In this document: positions 34,191 through 46,104 of the stretch, piece after piece
Layout of the letters: every line of letters starts with the position of its first letter
How positions within the stretch are numbered: position 1 is the first letter of the stretch
Source of the DNA: Utricularia gibba
Lineage: Eukaryota; Streptophyta; Magnoliopsida; Lamiales; Lentibulariaceae
Direction of reading: 5' to 3'
NCBI GenBank assembly: GCA_002189035.1
Contig: CM007989.1
Coordinates: 5,921,001 to 5,985,000, forward strand
Length of the DNA: 64,000 nt
Notes under the pieces: generated by a model
What the model was told of the DNA's origin: nothing
The model's database searches: none
The model's input: the letters and a program-made list of their open reading frames with translations, nothing else
Translations under genes and position numbers: made by a program

Positions 34191-37100
34191 GGTTTTTCGC
34201 AGACATCGCATTTCAAAAAAGCAGCAAAATTTAAAAAATTTCGAGAAACCCAAACCAAATCTTGGAATACAGTATACATCAGATAAGGCGATTATGAGAA
34301 TACTTTTTAGTTGACTCCAATGTTCACCAACTGCCAATAGTAGACGGCTCTATGATATCCACATGTGAAATACTTCGTTGATAACCTTTTCAAGACCACA
34401 AAATGATGGTCGATCTCCTCAAGTGCTAGTAGAAAAAATCGCCCCCTTACAAATCAATCTCAGAGAGAACGAAGATCTTGATATCTCTGTGGATCAAATC
34501 TTTTTGATAGATTTGTCAACATATGTAATCAAATCTTTTTGATAGATTTATCAATGATATAAATTTGATCACAATTCAAAATAAATATCAAAAGATAAGA
34601 TTTGTCAATGAGTTGATTATCTCTAGAACACATACACCAACAATTGAGTACCGCTGTTAGTTTGGCATTGGACTAAGAATACAATTTATTCTTCAAATTT
34701 TCATCTACTAAAACACATAGCAAATACTTGCTCTTTGATCGATCCCGAAATTTCACTATATATCTTATGTTTAATTTGTATTTTGTAAAGATTAAGACTT
34801 TTAAATTTATTTGATACATAAATTTTATTTTATTGCAATAATATTCAAAAATTTTCATTTATTAGGTACTTAAAATAGACAATACCATGCAAGGCAAGGG
34901 TGAGTCATGATTAAGTCTACGAGCTACATTGTGTTGCTTCTCTAGCATAGTTTGATGGGAGTCAGTGGCTTTTACCCTAAATGAGGGGGATATTATGCCA
35001 CTAATAGAGGAAAATTTCATTTAAATATAGTAAAAAGAGAAGTATCATCTTGTCACCCTACAATAAGGATTGGGTTTATGGTGAAGGAGATCACTCAAAA
35101 AAGCCGAAGCAACTTCTCCAGAATTGTAAGTTTCTAGGTGATCATTGATAGTTTTTCCTTCATGTTCTTTGTGAAAACCTTTCTCCTTGTGTGTGAGCAT
35201 CTCCATTTTTCTTGTAACACTTTCTTTTGAAATCCAAGAACTTTGGATGGATTCACTACTTTGGACACTCGATCTACATATTGTTTCACAATTTTCATAA
35301 GCTTGCATCCACAAACTCTCAAGCTCATTTTTCGTGGTGGGTGATATCCAACTCTTTGGTAAGTTTATCACTTAAAAAATTCAAATTTGAGTTGCACTCA
35401 TATGCTTCTAGCTAGCTCACACATCAACATTTGAGAGGTGATCAATCGATGAAGACCAAAAAAGATGACAACTTTGGCCATGTCTTTCCTAGAGAGTGGT
35501 TCTTCATACTTGCCACTGTTGCTACCAAATTTGTTGCTTTCTCGGTTACAAGAGCATCAATTTCTACTACATTCCGTAACTTGGCAAAACCCAAATAGGC
35601 CTTCATATGCGGCACCGGCACTACATGGTTGATGCCATTAAATTTTCATATTTACATATACAATGTTGCATCCATGTGGGCTGCCTATTGAAATGAAAAT
35701 TTGCCAACCATGCGTCAGATATTGAAACCAATCAATGAATATCTGTATTTTCATTGACTTTGATGGTAGCTAAATTGAAGCAATTGTGAATGAGTTCAAA
35801 GTACTTAATTGCACAAAATGCCAAAAAAATGCTGAATTATGCTTCTAGAGTATGAAGCTTTTCGATTCTTAGTACTTAAACAGCTACAAAAGGAAGAGAT
35901 TAAATATAAAAATATAAGAAACATAACTAAGTGCAAGGATAGGAAATATGATCATAGGAACATGACAAGACATGATATTGGTTAAGGAAGTGTGCTGATT
36001 ATGGACGGTAATTCCTTTAGGTGTCACAAATTAAAGGTTTTCAGCATCAAAAATATTTGTATGCTGAATATATAATCCACAAATATTCTACATAAAAATA
36101 AATACAATATTTTTGGTGCACACTATCGAGAAAATTAAGTAAATCCCTACTCTAATTGAGCTGAATGAAAGTAACCATCAATAACATAAATTGAGGAGGC
36201 ATCTAGCTAAAATGGTAGTCATGATTTAACAAGAACATGCATCAAATAAGGCATAAGTGAGCAATTTTCTAATTTATTACTGTAGCATTCAAGGCTATTT
36301 CTACATTTGAAGGATAATTAAAAACAACTAACTAAAGCAAGTAACTAAAGAAACAGAGAAAATGTGCAGTCATAAAGTTAAACTAAAGCTCAAAAAATTC
36401 AAAAAAAAGTCTTAGAAATTCTTCTTTTGCAATTTGTCTTCGATGTAAAGATTTTCCTTTCAACTATTCTTTCCAATAGGTGAACATTATCACTCTCCAG
36501 TTGCTTCAGCTTTGTCACAACTTCTTTCGTAGCACAGAATGGTGGTTTCACTGTCTCACCAAAAGTATGATGTTCTTCTACTATCTCTATTCTTCTCCTC
36601 TGAAAGTCATGAGAAATTCTTCTTCTCCAAGGAAAGCCCCCCCTTTTCATCTCTAGACCTTTCCTCCAAAATCACTCTCCCTTTGCATTCTGATTTTTTT
36701 TTTTTTGATTATTCTTGCAATCAGATCATGTCAATCTGACTCTCATTATAACAATTAGAGTTGTCAGTATCTTTCTTTTTGGATGCAACAAAATGCTGAC
36801 CCTTGCTCAAAGAGTATTCTTTTTTCTTAATTTAGCTTCACCATAGACTTGTAATTCTACTTTTGCTCATATTCTAAAAATATCCTTGTAAATTGGTTAG
36901 ATTTTGCAGCCCGGCTGAAATGGGCCAGACGTGCATAGGCTTGAAAAACAATAAGCCCACTTTGACTTCGAACTAAATGGAAATTGTGTAAGTTCACATT
37001 TTTACCGAGAAAATTATGACCAATGCGTTTTTGAGTATTTTCCTATCCTAACTCATTATTTAAATGCTATTATCACTAACACAGTAAAAAAAAATACACC

Positions 37101-38174
37101 AAAATAAAACCCATCACTCATAAATTTGAGCGTGGATAGAGCATGCTGCGTCCTCTAGGTTACTCCATGTTGCCTAATGTCACTAATGTCCAACACATTC
37201 AAACTCAAATGTTGGAAAATCAAGGGAACGTGAAAACACAAAAACAAATCTCTGTGAGTGTGCGAAAATCCATGAATTATTGTTGGAAAATAACCTATGC
37301 AAGAGCATTCATCTTATGATACACTAAAAGAAATCTATGTTAGCGGACTAAGTCGTGAAAACATAAGTAGTTTACCATCTTTATTGGATGGAATATACTT
37401 GCTAACATGTGTGAAATCAACAACCAAGAGATTTTAGACTTTGATACTGATATTACTTCCATGGTTACATGTTTGCTTTTTCCAAAAATACCATGAACGT
37501 GACTCCTCATCAACTAGTTAGTCACACCGATTTCTTCTATAGAATACCGGCTTTATCACGGCCTCAATCCTACATATTTCACAGCTTAGAAAAAAAAAAT
37601 AGACGAATGATTCACGAAAAGTTGCCAATGAAAGATGGGAGTAAATGTGCGATGGATAGCGTCTATGGCCACGGAACACAAGGACAGCAATCCTGTCCCT
37701 CTTGCTTTCGGCATTCAGCAACAAGTATATCTATAGATCTATGAAATGCTTTTATGTTTATAACCAATACCCTAAAAAATAAATAACAGAAAATTGCCGT
37801 AGTATTAATTTCTGTGTTGGGCTTACGGTTTTGTGATTCAAAGTGACATGAAATTAAAGCTTAACACGAAAATGACTAGAGGAATAAAGAACATGGAGTA
37901 ATTGGTTTCCAAAAACGGAGTCTTTTGGCAGGAGGAGGTTCCATTATTAGTATGCATTGGACAAACATGGGGAACATGCACAGCTTAATACCACCGAATG
38001 GGATCCTCAGTTTCTGGGTTAGAATTCGATGCCATCTGCCAAAAGAAACATCACTCTCTCTCACACATTCAACGTACCTTACTTCCCAATCTCTTTATTA
38101 TCATCATTGCTGATCATCATTCAGCACTTCCTCCTCCTTCAACAGTCATCTCTGTTTTTCCTTAGAGAGCAGCA
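34191..38174. other. Spacer without recognised genes
   Basis: The first 500 bases resemble an LTR end and include the inverted match to 8163-8250 at 34545-34632. Frames at 35045-35371, 36399-36650 and 37469-37744 are short, overlap open frames on the other strand and match nothing I know. The final 150 bases upstream of 38175 are CT-rich and likely the SUPERMAN leader. Confidence 0.45.
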
Positions 38175-38825
38175 ATGGAGAGCAGTTCCAACTCGAAGCA
38201 TGATGAATTTGTGGGAAGACAAGTGAAGCCGTTTGATCGCCTCACGTCGGGAGGGTATTCGTGGGCCGAATGCGATCATACTTCTTTGCAAGATGATGAT
38301 CTCGTTGCGGCTGGGTTTTCATGGCCCCCTAGAAGCTACTCTTGCAGTTTTTGCAAGAGGGAATTCAGATCTGCTCAGGCACTCGGTGGCCACATGAACG
38401 TGCACCGGAGGGATCGGGCTCGACTTCGGCTCTCACCGGAGCTACCAATGGATGCCGGTTGGTTTCTTTTTTTTTTTTTTTTCAAGTCAGAAACGATAAG
38501 CCAAAACTTTACCTCTGCCCTACTGGAAGCCCTAGCTTGTTTGTCCTTTCTCACAGAGTTTCCAAAATTTAAACGCAAGTTGGTTGAGGCAGTGAGAATA
38601 CGCCACGACCATTTAACTATGGCGACCAATGACAGGATGAGAAGCGAGATGAACACTCCAACAGGGCATTTTGCTGTCGAAAAAGAGTGTCTGTTTGAGG
38701 GAGAGAAAAAGGCTTGTGAGATCTGGAAGAGGCGTGCATTTGATGGATTGGAGTTGAAGATGGGGGTGATTGATGAGTCAAAAGAGGAGTTGGATTTGGA
38801 GCTCAGGCTTGGATGCAATAATTAA
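38175..38825 (+). CDS. SUP: SUPERMAN-type C2H2 zinc-finger repressor
   Basis: A nuclear transcriptional repressor that in Arabidopsis sets the stamen-carpel boundary. The frame is intronless, 216 codons (Arabidopsis SUP has 204). At residues 50-85 it has [18 protein letters not shown] and [20 protein letters not shown], nearly identical to SUP, with the plant QALGGH finger (C57, C60, H73, H78 approximately). The C terminus has the EAR repression motif LDLELRLG, preceded by a SUP-like segment. Between residues about 95 and 150 the usual Ser/Pro-rich linker is replaced by a hydrophobic stretch that begins with a Phe run encoded by 16 T (38467-38482). That part may reflect length change of the T run, or a drifted linker; the reading frame still reaches the conserved C terminus. 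The ATG context and alignment of MESS support the start. Confidence 0.9.
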   Translation: MESSSNSKHDEFVGRQVKPFDRLTSGGYSWAECDHTSLQDDDLVAAGFSWPPRSYSCSFCKREFRSAQALGGHMNVHRRDRARLRLSPELPMDAGWFLFFFFFKSETISQNFTSALLEALACLSFLTEFPKFKRKLVEAVRIRHDHLTMATNDRMRSEMNTPTGHFAVEKECLFEGEKKACEIWKRRAFDGLELKMGVIDESKEELDLELRLGCNN

Positions 38826-38827
38826 TT

Positions 38828-40602
38828 TCACTCTCATTTACTTCTTCAGCTCATTCATCAACACTTTCATGGACAACCATTTGCAACTATGAATCAATCG
38901 AAAGAACATTGCATGTGCTTTTTTGATTCTTATTGTAATCCTTGCAATGTGTAATCATGCTGTTACATGACTTTAAAATCGTGAAATGACTCATGATTCA
39001 TTCAACTTTATTCTCAAATTTTTTCATTAATTCCATTTTCTGTGAAAACTCACCTGTATTTTCTACAAATACAAAATGACAAACTTTTCGTGGTCTTTGT
39101 TGTGGAATTGATTGTGTAGATTTACTACGGAAAGAATGGACCTCCCATGTCATCTTGCTGGAAATTTTTATATGCTTCTATTAGTTTACTACTTTCACCA
39201 AGAAGATCTTGGGAGTTAATAATGTGCATTCGTAAACAAGGTACGAAGGGTAGGTAACTGATCTCGCTGTGTATATTTAACTAACGATGAGCGTTGGGGT
39301 ACTGAAGTAAATTCACATCAACTTATAAGTGAAGTCTACAAGTTTAACCATGTTATAAAGGTATATATTATATACCTATGGGCTTTTAGGGTGCCCTGCC
39401 CCACCGTGTACTGCCGGATGCGCGTAGTGCTCGGGAGGTCCTGCACATGTGCAGACCTGCACTGCTACTGCTAGGCAACACGAGACCGCCCCGATAGCCA
39501 TCAACTTGAGGGAATTTAGCAAAATACCCCATCTTTCAACAAAATTAGGTGAATAGCTTTTATTTATTTATTTGTTTTTTTCTAAATAATCATATTTAAT
39601 ATAAGAGAAAATAATAAAATAATAAATATATATTTATATATTAAAAATGACCATAAAGAACCCCCTACTGTGTATTAATAGAATGGAAAAAATAGCGCAA
39701 TAAGTAATCTTTGGTAATGAAAATATATTTTAGTGCACCAGTTTCGCTTTAGATCAAACAATAATTTTAAAAGAATATTGATTTAAATGTATACCTATTA
39801 TAGCATATAAATAATGACAAATTTCTTCAAAGTTGATCTATATTTTAAATCAAATATTCATCCTACATTCCATCAAGTATCACGTGAATAGTGAAATCAA
39901 TGAAATTATTACCAAAACAAAATGCACATTCTTTTACAAATGAAGTAATCATTGTACTTGGGAAATGAATGATAATGTAGATATGAAAAATGAAAAAGTT
40001 AAAAATAAGAATAAGTGTTTATATAATGAATAAGAGAATATATTAAAAAGTAAATTTAATATTTGAAAGTAAAATAAAAATTTATATAAAATATATGATA
40101 TTTATAAAAAATATTAAAATAAACTTATTTATTAAATTAATGAAATAATTGTTTGAGTTGCAATATTTATTTAAAACTCTAACAACATTTTTTATTTTTT
40201 TTATTAAATAGTGGCACTAATGTGTTTTATAAAACCCACATCCGTACCATTTACGTCATGCCCTCATGGTTTATATGTCACCGGAGTAAAAAGGAAGTTA
40301 GACCGATGACTTACGAAGCCTCAAGGTCGGACTGATTGACCTTATCTTAAGAAGCTATACGGCCCCTTATGGTGCGTGCTTGTGGGGACATGACATAAAT
40401 TTATTTATTTATTTTTTAGAATATAAACATTTGAAAATATATTTTATAAAATATTATATTATTTGAAATAAAAATTAAATTTTAAATGAAATTAAATTGA
40501 ATATAGTTATATTTTCGTATATAATGTTAAACGTATTATAAAAAATTTGAATTGATTTTTTAAAAGGGTAAATAATTAAATTATTTTATTTTTTAAAATA
40601 TA
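38828..40602. other. Spacer downstream of SUPERMAN
   Basis: The first few hundred bases are probably the SUP 3' untranslated region. A short GC-rich island at 39385-39505 stands out from very AT-rich surroundings; its origin is unknown. No coding frame is supported. Confidence 0.45.
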
Positions 40603-41189
40603 TTATTTATTAAGAGTGGGCATAGTCCAACCCAACTTGTTGATCAAGCCCAACTTGTTAATAATAGTTAAATATGTTATTCATAGATTATAAAGTGAGG
40701 TAATCCAAATAAATATGTGACCCGCAAAGGCCCAACCCAAATTTTAAAATTGACCTGCAAATTTTAAATAATATTACTAGTTATTATTCAATATTATTAA
40801 AAAATAAAAAAATGTCTTATCCCACAACTAACACTATTATGGTGCCCAACCCACACACATTTATTAATGAATATGTTTAATATTTTTTTAATTTTATAAT
40901 ATATTTTAATTTTATAATTTAAAATATTTGTAACTCTTTTACCCTACCCCCAGCCTACTCAATACCTAACAATCCATCTCGAGAATTCACCTATCATGAC
41001 ATCCACAATTTTATTAATCTTCTTGCTATAGTTTATAATGTACACAAGTTTTTTATACCTTTTTTTCATGAAGAATATATATTATATAACAATACTTCTA
41101 TAGTTGAAAGGAGTGATGATGATCACTTTGATATACATTTTTAATAGAAAAGCAATTCTATCAATTTTATTGTTTTGGCTACAATGATT

Positions 41190-41332
41190 AAAGATATTTT
41201 TACTCCTCAATGTCAACCATACCTTTGGAGAGTGCATTTAGTACAAGTGAGAGAATATTGACAAAGAAAAGGTCTAAGTTTGATCCTAATATATTGGATG
41301 ATTGTGTGTGCCTGAACAATTAGAATTATGCC
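41190..41332 (+). pseudogene. hAT transposase C-terminal remnant
   Basis: The plus strand reads STIPLESAFSTSERILTKKR followed by SKFDP and a stop about 15 codons later. This is the hAT C-terminal dimerisation signature (ES-AFST-GR-L, then the R(S) block). The rest of the transposase is missing or unrecognisable. It sits inside the hAT termini at 40611 and 46426, which supports that assignment. Confidence 0.8.
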
Positions 41333-41600
41333 AAAAAGATGAAACAAAAATTATGAACCAGGTTATTAAGAGTAGTATGAAGATCGAAATCTTGAAGAAC
41401 ATGAGTGCAACTATTCAATGCTAATACCACATTCTAATTGCAAAGGGTAAGAGTTTTATTTTATATATTTTTATTTTTATTGACTTTAAATTAATAAGTT
41501 AATTCTTGATAGGTATAGACAAATTACTTGATTTCATTCTGTAATACAGTATTCTTCCGTCACAAGTGAAGGCAAATCAATTAAATCACGAAATACCTAT

Positions 41601-41822
41601 TGAAGGTGCCATCGGCTGCCAAATCACCCTCCAAAAATGCTGATGTTTAACTTCCTTTTGGTCTTGTTTTTACTGCTTTTTTATTTGTTAATTCGGTTGT
41701 AATGGGTCATAAGCCCAGACCTATATATACACCATGTGTAATCGCAGAACACTTAAGAACTGGAAAAAATTTTCCAGCAATGTCGAGGACCCTCGAGCTC
41801 TTTTTCTTTTCTCTTTTGAACA
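41601..41822 (+). repeat. Copia 5' LTR
   Basis: A 222-bp LTR from TGAAGGTGCC to TTTTGAACA, with a TATA-like CCTATATATACACC near 41720. It is followed at once by TGGTATCTAAGCC (41823), a slightly changed copy of the initiator-tRNA primer-binding site. It differs from the 3' LTR at roughly 25-30 positions by eye, so the insertion is old. Confidence 0.9.
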
Positions 41823-41943
41823 TGGTATCTAAGCCATAGGTTCATGATCTCGTTCCTGTGGATTTTCTTCCTTCTCGGTTCGTTTTGTACCTTCGTGACA
41901 TTCGTCAATCGCTGGAGCTCTTGATTCTAGATCTGCAGACGCT

Positions 41944-42705
41944 ATGAGTGGGCAGAATGAAAGGGATTCCAGTCTCATAACAATTGCTCGTAATCCGATG
42001 CTTCTTTTGACAGCATCAAATAATCCTGGTACTACTTTGATCAATTTTCCACTCACTAGTACCAATTTCAGCGATTGGAGCCACATTATGAAGTTAGATT
42101 TGGATTGCAAAGATAAATTGGAATTTATCACTGGTGAGATTGTTATACCTAAGTATGATTCCCTTGAGTTCCGATTATGGCAAAAGGCTGATAGTATGGT
42201 GCATTCTTGGTTGTTGCGTGATATTTCTAATCTGATTCCTACTTTCAATAAGGCTCTTATTGCACGTGAAATGTGGATATTGCTAGAAACACATTTTGGC
42301 CAGCCAGGCAAATCGACTGTTTTTCATCTTTTTAAAGAGTTGTTTGTGTTGGAACAAGCAAGTATCGTTACAGAATATTATTTGAAAGTACAGACTCTAT
42401 GGCATGAAATCTCCAGCATTTTACCTATGTCTCAATGCAATAATTGTGGCACTGATTTGGATATGGATGGAGGCTTGGCTATGGTTCGTTTGATGCATTT
42501 CTTAGCAGGACTAAAGGACTCATATGACTCAACTACAAACTTCATATTATCTATGAAGCCAATACCTGCTTTAGAAGAAACATTTTCCATCGTCCTCAAT
42601 ATGGAGCCTGCTAGGGATAAGATGACAAATGTCATCGATTCAGCATTATTGAGTAAGGTGACTGATGATTTCAACACGACAGCATCTGTAGTTCAAAGGG
42701 GATAG
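41944..42705 (+). pseudogene. Copia gag
   Basis: A 253-codon frame with the copia gag pattern: NFSDWSHIMKLDL, an LWQKADSMVHSWLL segment, EMWILLETHFGQ, and MDGGLAMVRLMHFLAGLKDSYD, i.e. the UBN2/Retrotran_gag family. A zinc knuckle follows just after the stop (CTKCNK, then GHLRESC in a different frame at about 42720-42765), so a one-base frame change separates gag from its knuckle. Start by homology near MSGQNERDSS. Non-functional. Confidence 0.88.
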
Positions 42706-42865
42706 ATAAAAGATCAAGATTCTGTACAAAGTGCAACAAGAAGGTCACTTAAGGGAATCTTGTTTTAAAGGATTATCAGATGCGGAATTGCCAAATTAGT
42801 TCCTTGAATTTAAAAGGAAATCTGGGAGACAAACTTGTGGCAAGGCATCGAATCAAGCACATTGC

Positions 42866-43566
42866 GTGGAGAACATTACTCCCTCGGGTGTTGATACTTC
42901 AAGAGTATTGAATGTAGACACCACCTCTCTAATTAAACAAGAGATATTGAAGATACTTGGAATATCAAGACAAAATTTGGTTGGAGTTGGCGAATTCAGT
43001 GGTACTCGTTTTTCCTCTCATCTCTCACTAGGTGTTTTACGTGATTCATATGATTTACATGATTATACTAGTATTCATTGTGCTGCTGTTCAGCGTTCCT
43101 CTATTACTTTGTTTGAACATTATGTGAAGCCATATCAACATTGTGAATGGGTGGTTGACACTGGTGCTACAGCTCATATGTGCAATTCTTCATCCTTATT
43201 CGACACCCTCTTGCCTACCACTTTACATAGTTTTGTTTTCCTCCATGATGGATTAGCAAAGAACATCACCCATACCGGCATCATCAAACTACCCTCCACT
43301 CTCACCCTATCCTCATTTTGCTTGTCCCTTCCTATAGATTCAATTTAATTTATGTGAGTAAGCTAGTTGAAGTTGATATACAATTACTTTTTCATGGATC
43401 TTGTTGTCTTCTTCAAGACCTTCGATCTAACTCATTACTTGGGGTGGGAAGACTGAAAGCTGGGTTGTACATCATAGATGCCAATTCCTTCCATCCTCAA
43501 GTTTTAGCCACTTATTCTAAAGTCTTAAACCATGCTTTTCCGCCTACTACATGCGATTTTTTTTAG
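42866..43566 (+). pseudogene. Copia protease region
   Basis: Two overlapping frames (42866-43348 and 43318-43566). The first contains the aspartic protease active site WVVDTGATAHMC; the second continues with VPSYRFNLIYVSKL, which in intact elements lies in the same frame. A frame break near 43320-43340 separates them. Together they span the protease and the segment before integrase. Confidence 0.85.
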
Positions 43567-44566
43567 ACATTGTGATGATATGATCAATAAAACCGATTGT
43601 TTTTCACTTATTGCGATGTCGCCTAACTCCTCATCCTTGTTGTGGCATTTGCGTATGGGCCATGTCTCTACCACCGCGGGTAGTCATTTACCCTTTCCTT
43701 GTAGTTTGGGTGATTACCCTTGTGATGTTTGTGAATCAGCCAAGTTCTATAAGTTGCTATTTCGCTTAAGTGAATGTCGCTCCATGGAGTCTCTCTCTCT
43801 AATTCATTGTGATGTTTGGGGTCCGTATAACATTCCTACTTATTCCGGACATTGTTTTTTCTTGACCATTGTGGATGACTATAGTAGAAGTACTTGCATC
43901 TCTCTTTTATCTACCAAAGCCCATGCATTTTCTGCCTTAAAGAATTTTCTTCCCATAGCCAAAACCCAATTTAATTGTACCGTCTACATCCTGCGTTCTG
44001 AAAATGGTGGGGAATTCACGAGAAAGAATTTACTTGATTGGATCCTATCTTTAGGAATTCATCCGGAAAACTCCTACCCTCATTCCCCTTAACAAAGCGG
44101 TGTGGTTGAGAGAAAACATTGCAGTTTGCTCAATATTGCTAGAGCTCTTATGATTCAATTTTGTTTACCGGATGAATATTGGGGGGATAGCATTTTGACA
44201 GCTACCTACATTCATAATAGGTTACTTTCTGCTCTCTTAGCTTGGAAATCACGCATAGAGGTATTGCTAAACCAGCCTCCTTCATATTCTCATATGAGAG
44301 TTTTTGGTTGCTTGTGTTATGTAGCAAATTTAACCCCTTTAAAGGATAAGTTCTCTTCTAGAGTCCTTAAGTGTGTCTTACTTGGGTATCCTGCCAATCA
44401 AAAAGGATATAAATTCCTAGATCTTTCCACCAAAACTACTTTTGTATCTCGAGATGTGAAGTTCTATAAAAATTTATTTCCTTTCAAATATTCCCTGAGG
44501 GGTAATCTGGACACTTTGGACCCTATGTTGCCATTTTTTTGGAGCGAAGAAGTACACTCAGATTGA
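43532..44566 (+). pseudogene. Copia integrase
   Basis: Frames 43532-44092 and 44102-44566, separated by one stop (TAA at 44090). The HHCC zinc finger is visible as LWHLRMGH with CDVCESAKF. The catalytic triad is altered: first D in HCDVWGP present, second position reads RSENGGEF where intact elements have RSDNGGEF, third E in SGVVERKH present. The core continues to GCLCYV and LKCVLLGYP. The C-terminal hinge ends abruptly at 44566. Confidence 0.88.
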
Positions 44567-44571
44567 AGTTA

Positions 44572-45816
44572 CTATGATTGTTTTTCCCCGATAGTAAAAT
44601 GGTCACCATTTGTGTCATTATTGCTCTCACTGCTGCTCATGATTGATTTTTGCATCAACTAGATATTACTAATGCATTTCTTCATGGGCACTTAGATGAG
44701 ACTATATACATGCATATTCCTGATGGTTATTCTCGTTGAAAACCGGGTGATGTATGCCTTCTACAACATTCGCTTTATGGATTGAAGCAGACATCCCATC
44801 AATGGAATATTGAGTTGATGAATGCATTGCTATCCTTTGGTTTTATTCAATCTAATGCTGATGCATGCCTCTTTATGCTTACTAATGGTGATGTGCATTC
44901 TCATTTGGTGATTTATGTTGATGATATCTTGGTGGTTGATCCAGATTTGGCGATTATTTGTGGGATAAAATCATATTTATGTCGTCTGTTTACAATTAAG
45001 GACATGGGGGATGCAACCTTTTTTCTTGGACTTGAATTGAAATGTACAGGTACTGGGTTTTTCCTCTCGCAACAAAAATATGGATCTGATATTGTGGCTG
45101 ACTGAGGCATGGAGGACAGTACCCCGGCTCTTACACCTCTTCCAAAAAATTTTGACTTCGGGATTCCTAGTGATGGTTTAATTTTGGATGAAACCCGTTA
45201 TCGCCGTCTAGTGGGGCGTTTACTTTATCTTGGGTTCATGCATCCCGATTTGGCTTATGTCACTCAGCAACTTAGTCAATTTGTGAACCATCCCACTGAT
45301 AGACAATGGATCGTAGCTAAGCGGGTGGTGCGTTACTTGAAGGGTTCTCTTACCTGCAGTTTGTTCTTTCCTAAGAATTTAATGTTACACCTTGAAGGCT
45401 ATTGTGATGCCGATTGGGCTTCTTGTCCCATCATTCGTAAGTCGATCTCGGGCTACTACATTTTTCTCAATCCTTCTCTGATCTCTTGGAAAGCTAAGAA
45501 ATAGAATGTGGTGGCACATTCTTCGGCAGAGGTCGAATATCGTAGCTTGGCATTAACTATAGTGGAGTTACAATGGCTTTCCTTCTTATTGAATGATCTT
45601 TCACAAGTTGTTCCTTCGCCTATTTCCCTTTCGTGCAATAATCAAGTGGCTATGCATGTTGCCTCCAATCTAATCTTTCATGAACGGACCAAACATATTA
45701 AGGTTGACTACCATGTTGTCCATGAGCAACAAAAATCTGGTTTTTTGTCTTGTCTTTTTGTTCCCTCGCAGGCACAACTCGCCGATGTCTTTGCTATGGC
45801 ACTTGGCACTCAGTAG
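44572..45816 (+). pseudogene. Copia reverse transcriptase and RNase H
   Basis: The reverse transcriptase is present from the FSPIVK segment onward, with LDITNAFLHGHLDETIYM, YGLKQT and the active site IYVDDILVV, but its N-terminal part is missing. RNase H follows (GYCDADWASC, ISWKAKK, SSAEVEYRSL, HIKVDYHVV). Stops occur at about 44646, 44738, 45103 and 45502. Ends near ADVFAMALG, the usual copia terminus, 50 bases before the polypurine tract. Confidence 0.9.
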
Positions 45817-45882
45817 TTCTCCTCACTCATTGGCAAGCTGGGACTCTATGATCTTTCGCCCGTCCCGCTTGACGGGGGGTAT

Positions 45883-46104
45883 TGAAGGTGCCATTGGCTG
45901 CCAAATCAACGTCCGAAAACGCTGATGCTTAACTTCCTTTTGATCTTGTTTTTAATGCTTTTTTTATTTGTTTATTTGGTTGTAGTGGGCCATAAGCCTC
46001 GACCTATATATACACCATGTATAAGTGTAGAACACTTACAATCTAGAAAAATTTTCTTGCAACGTCGAGGACTCTCGTGTTCTTTTTCTTTTCTTTTTTG
46101 AAAA
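45883..46104 (+). repeat. Copia 3' LTR
   Basis: Starts TGAAGGTGCC directly after the polypurine tract and ends near TTTTTTGAAAA. It keeps the CCTATATATACACC promoter block near 46002. The CA terminus seen in the 5' LTR is mutated here. Confidence 0.88.

Larger units (their letters stand above)
41601..46104 (+). mobile_element. Ty1/copia retrotransposon, degenerate
   Basis: A complete-looking but dead copia element: 5' LTR, primer-binding site, gag, protease, integrase, reverse transcriptase, RNase H, polypurine tract (TTGACGGGGGG near 45869) and 3' LTR, in copia order. It is 4.5 kb. Many stops and frame breaks interrupt the polyprotein, and the hinge region between integrase and reverse transcriptase is missing. 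No clear 5-bp target duplication was found (CCTAT versus ATAAT). It lies within a hAT relic. Confidence 0.92.

Noticed and set aside
38375-38818. 147-codon minus-strand frame antisense to SUPERMAN
   Set aside because: It is the mirror of the coding sequence, rich in Ser and Lys, with no domain; the plus strand has finger and EAR motif.
41829-42311. 160-codon minus-strand frame
   Set aside because: It is antisense to copia gag, which has clear family motifs on the plus strand.
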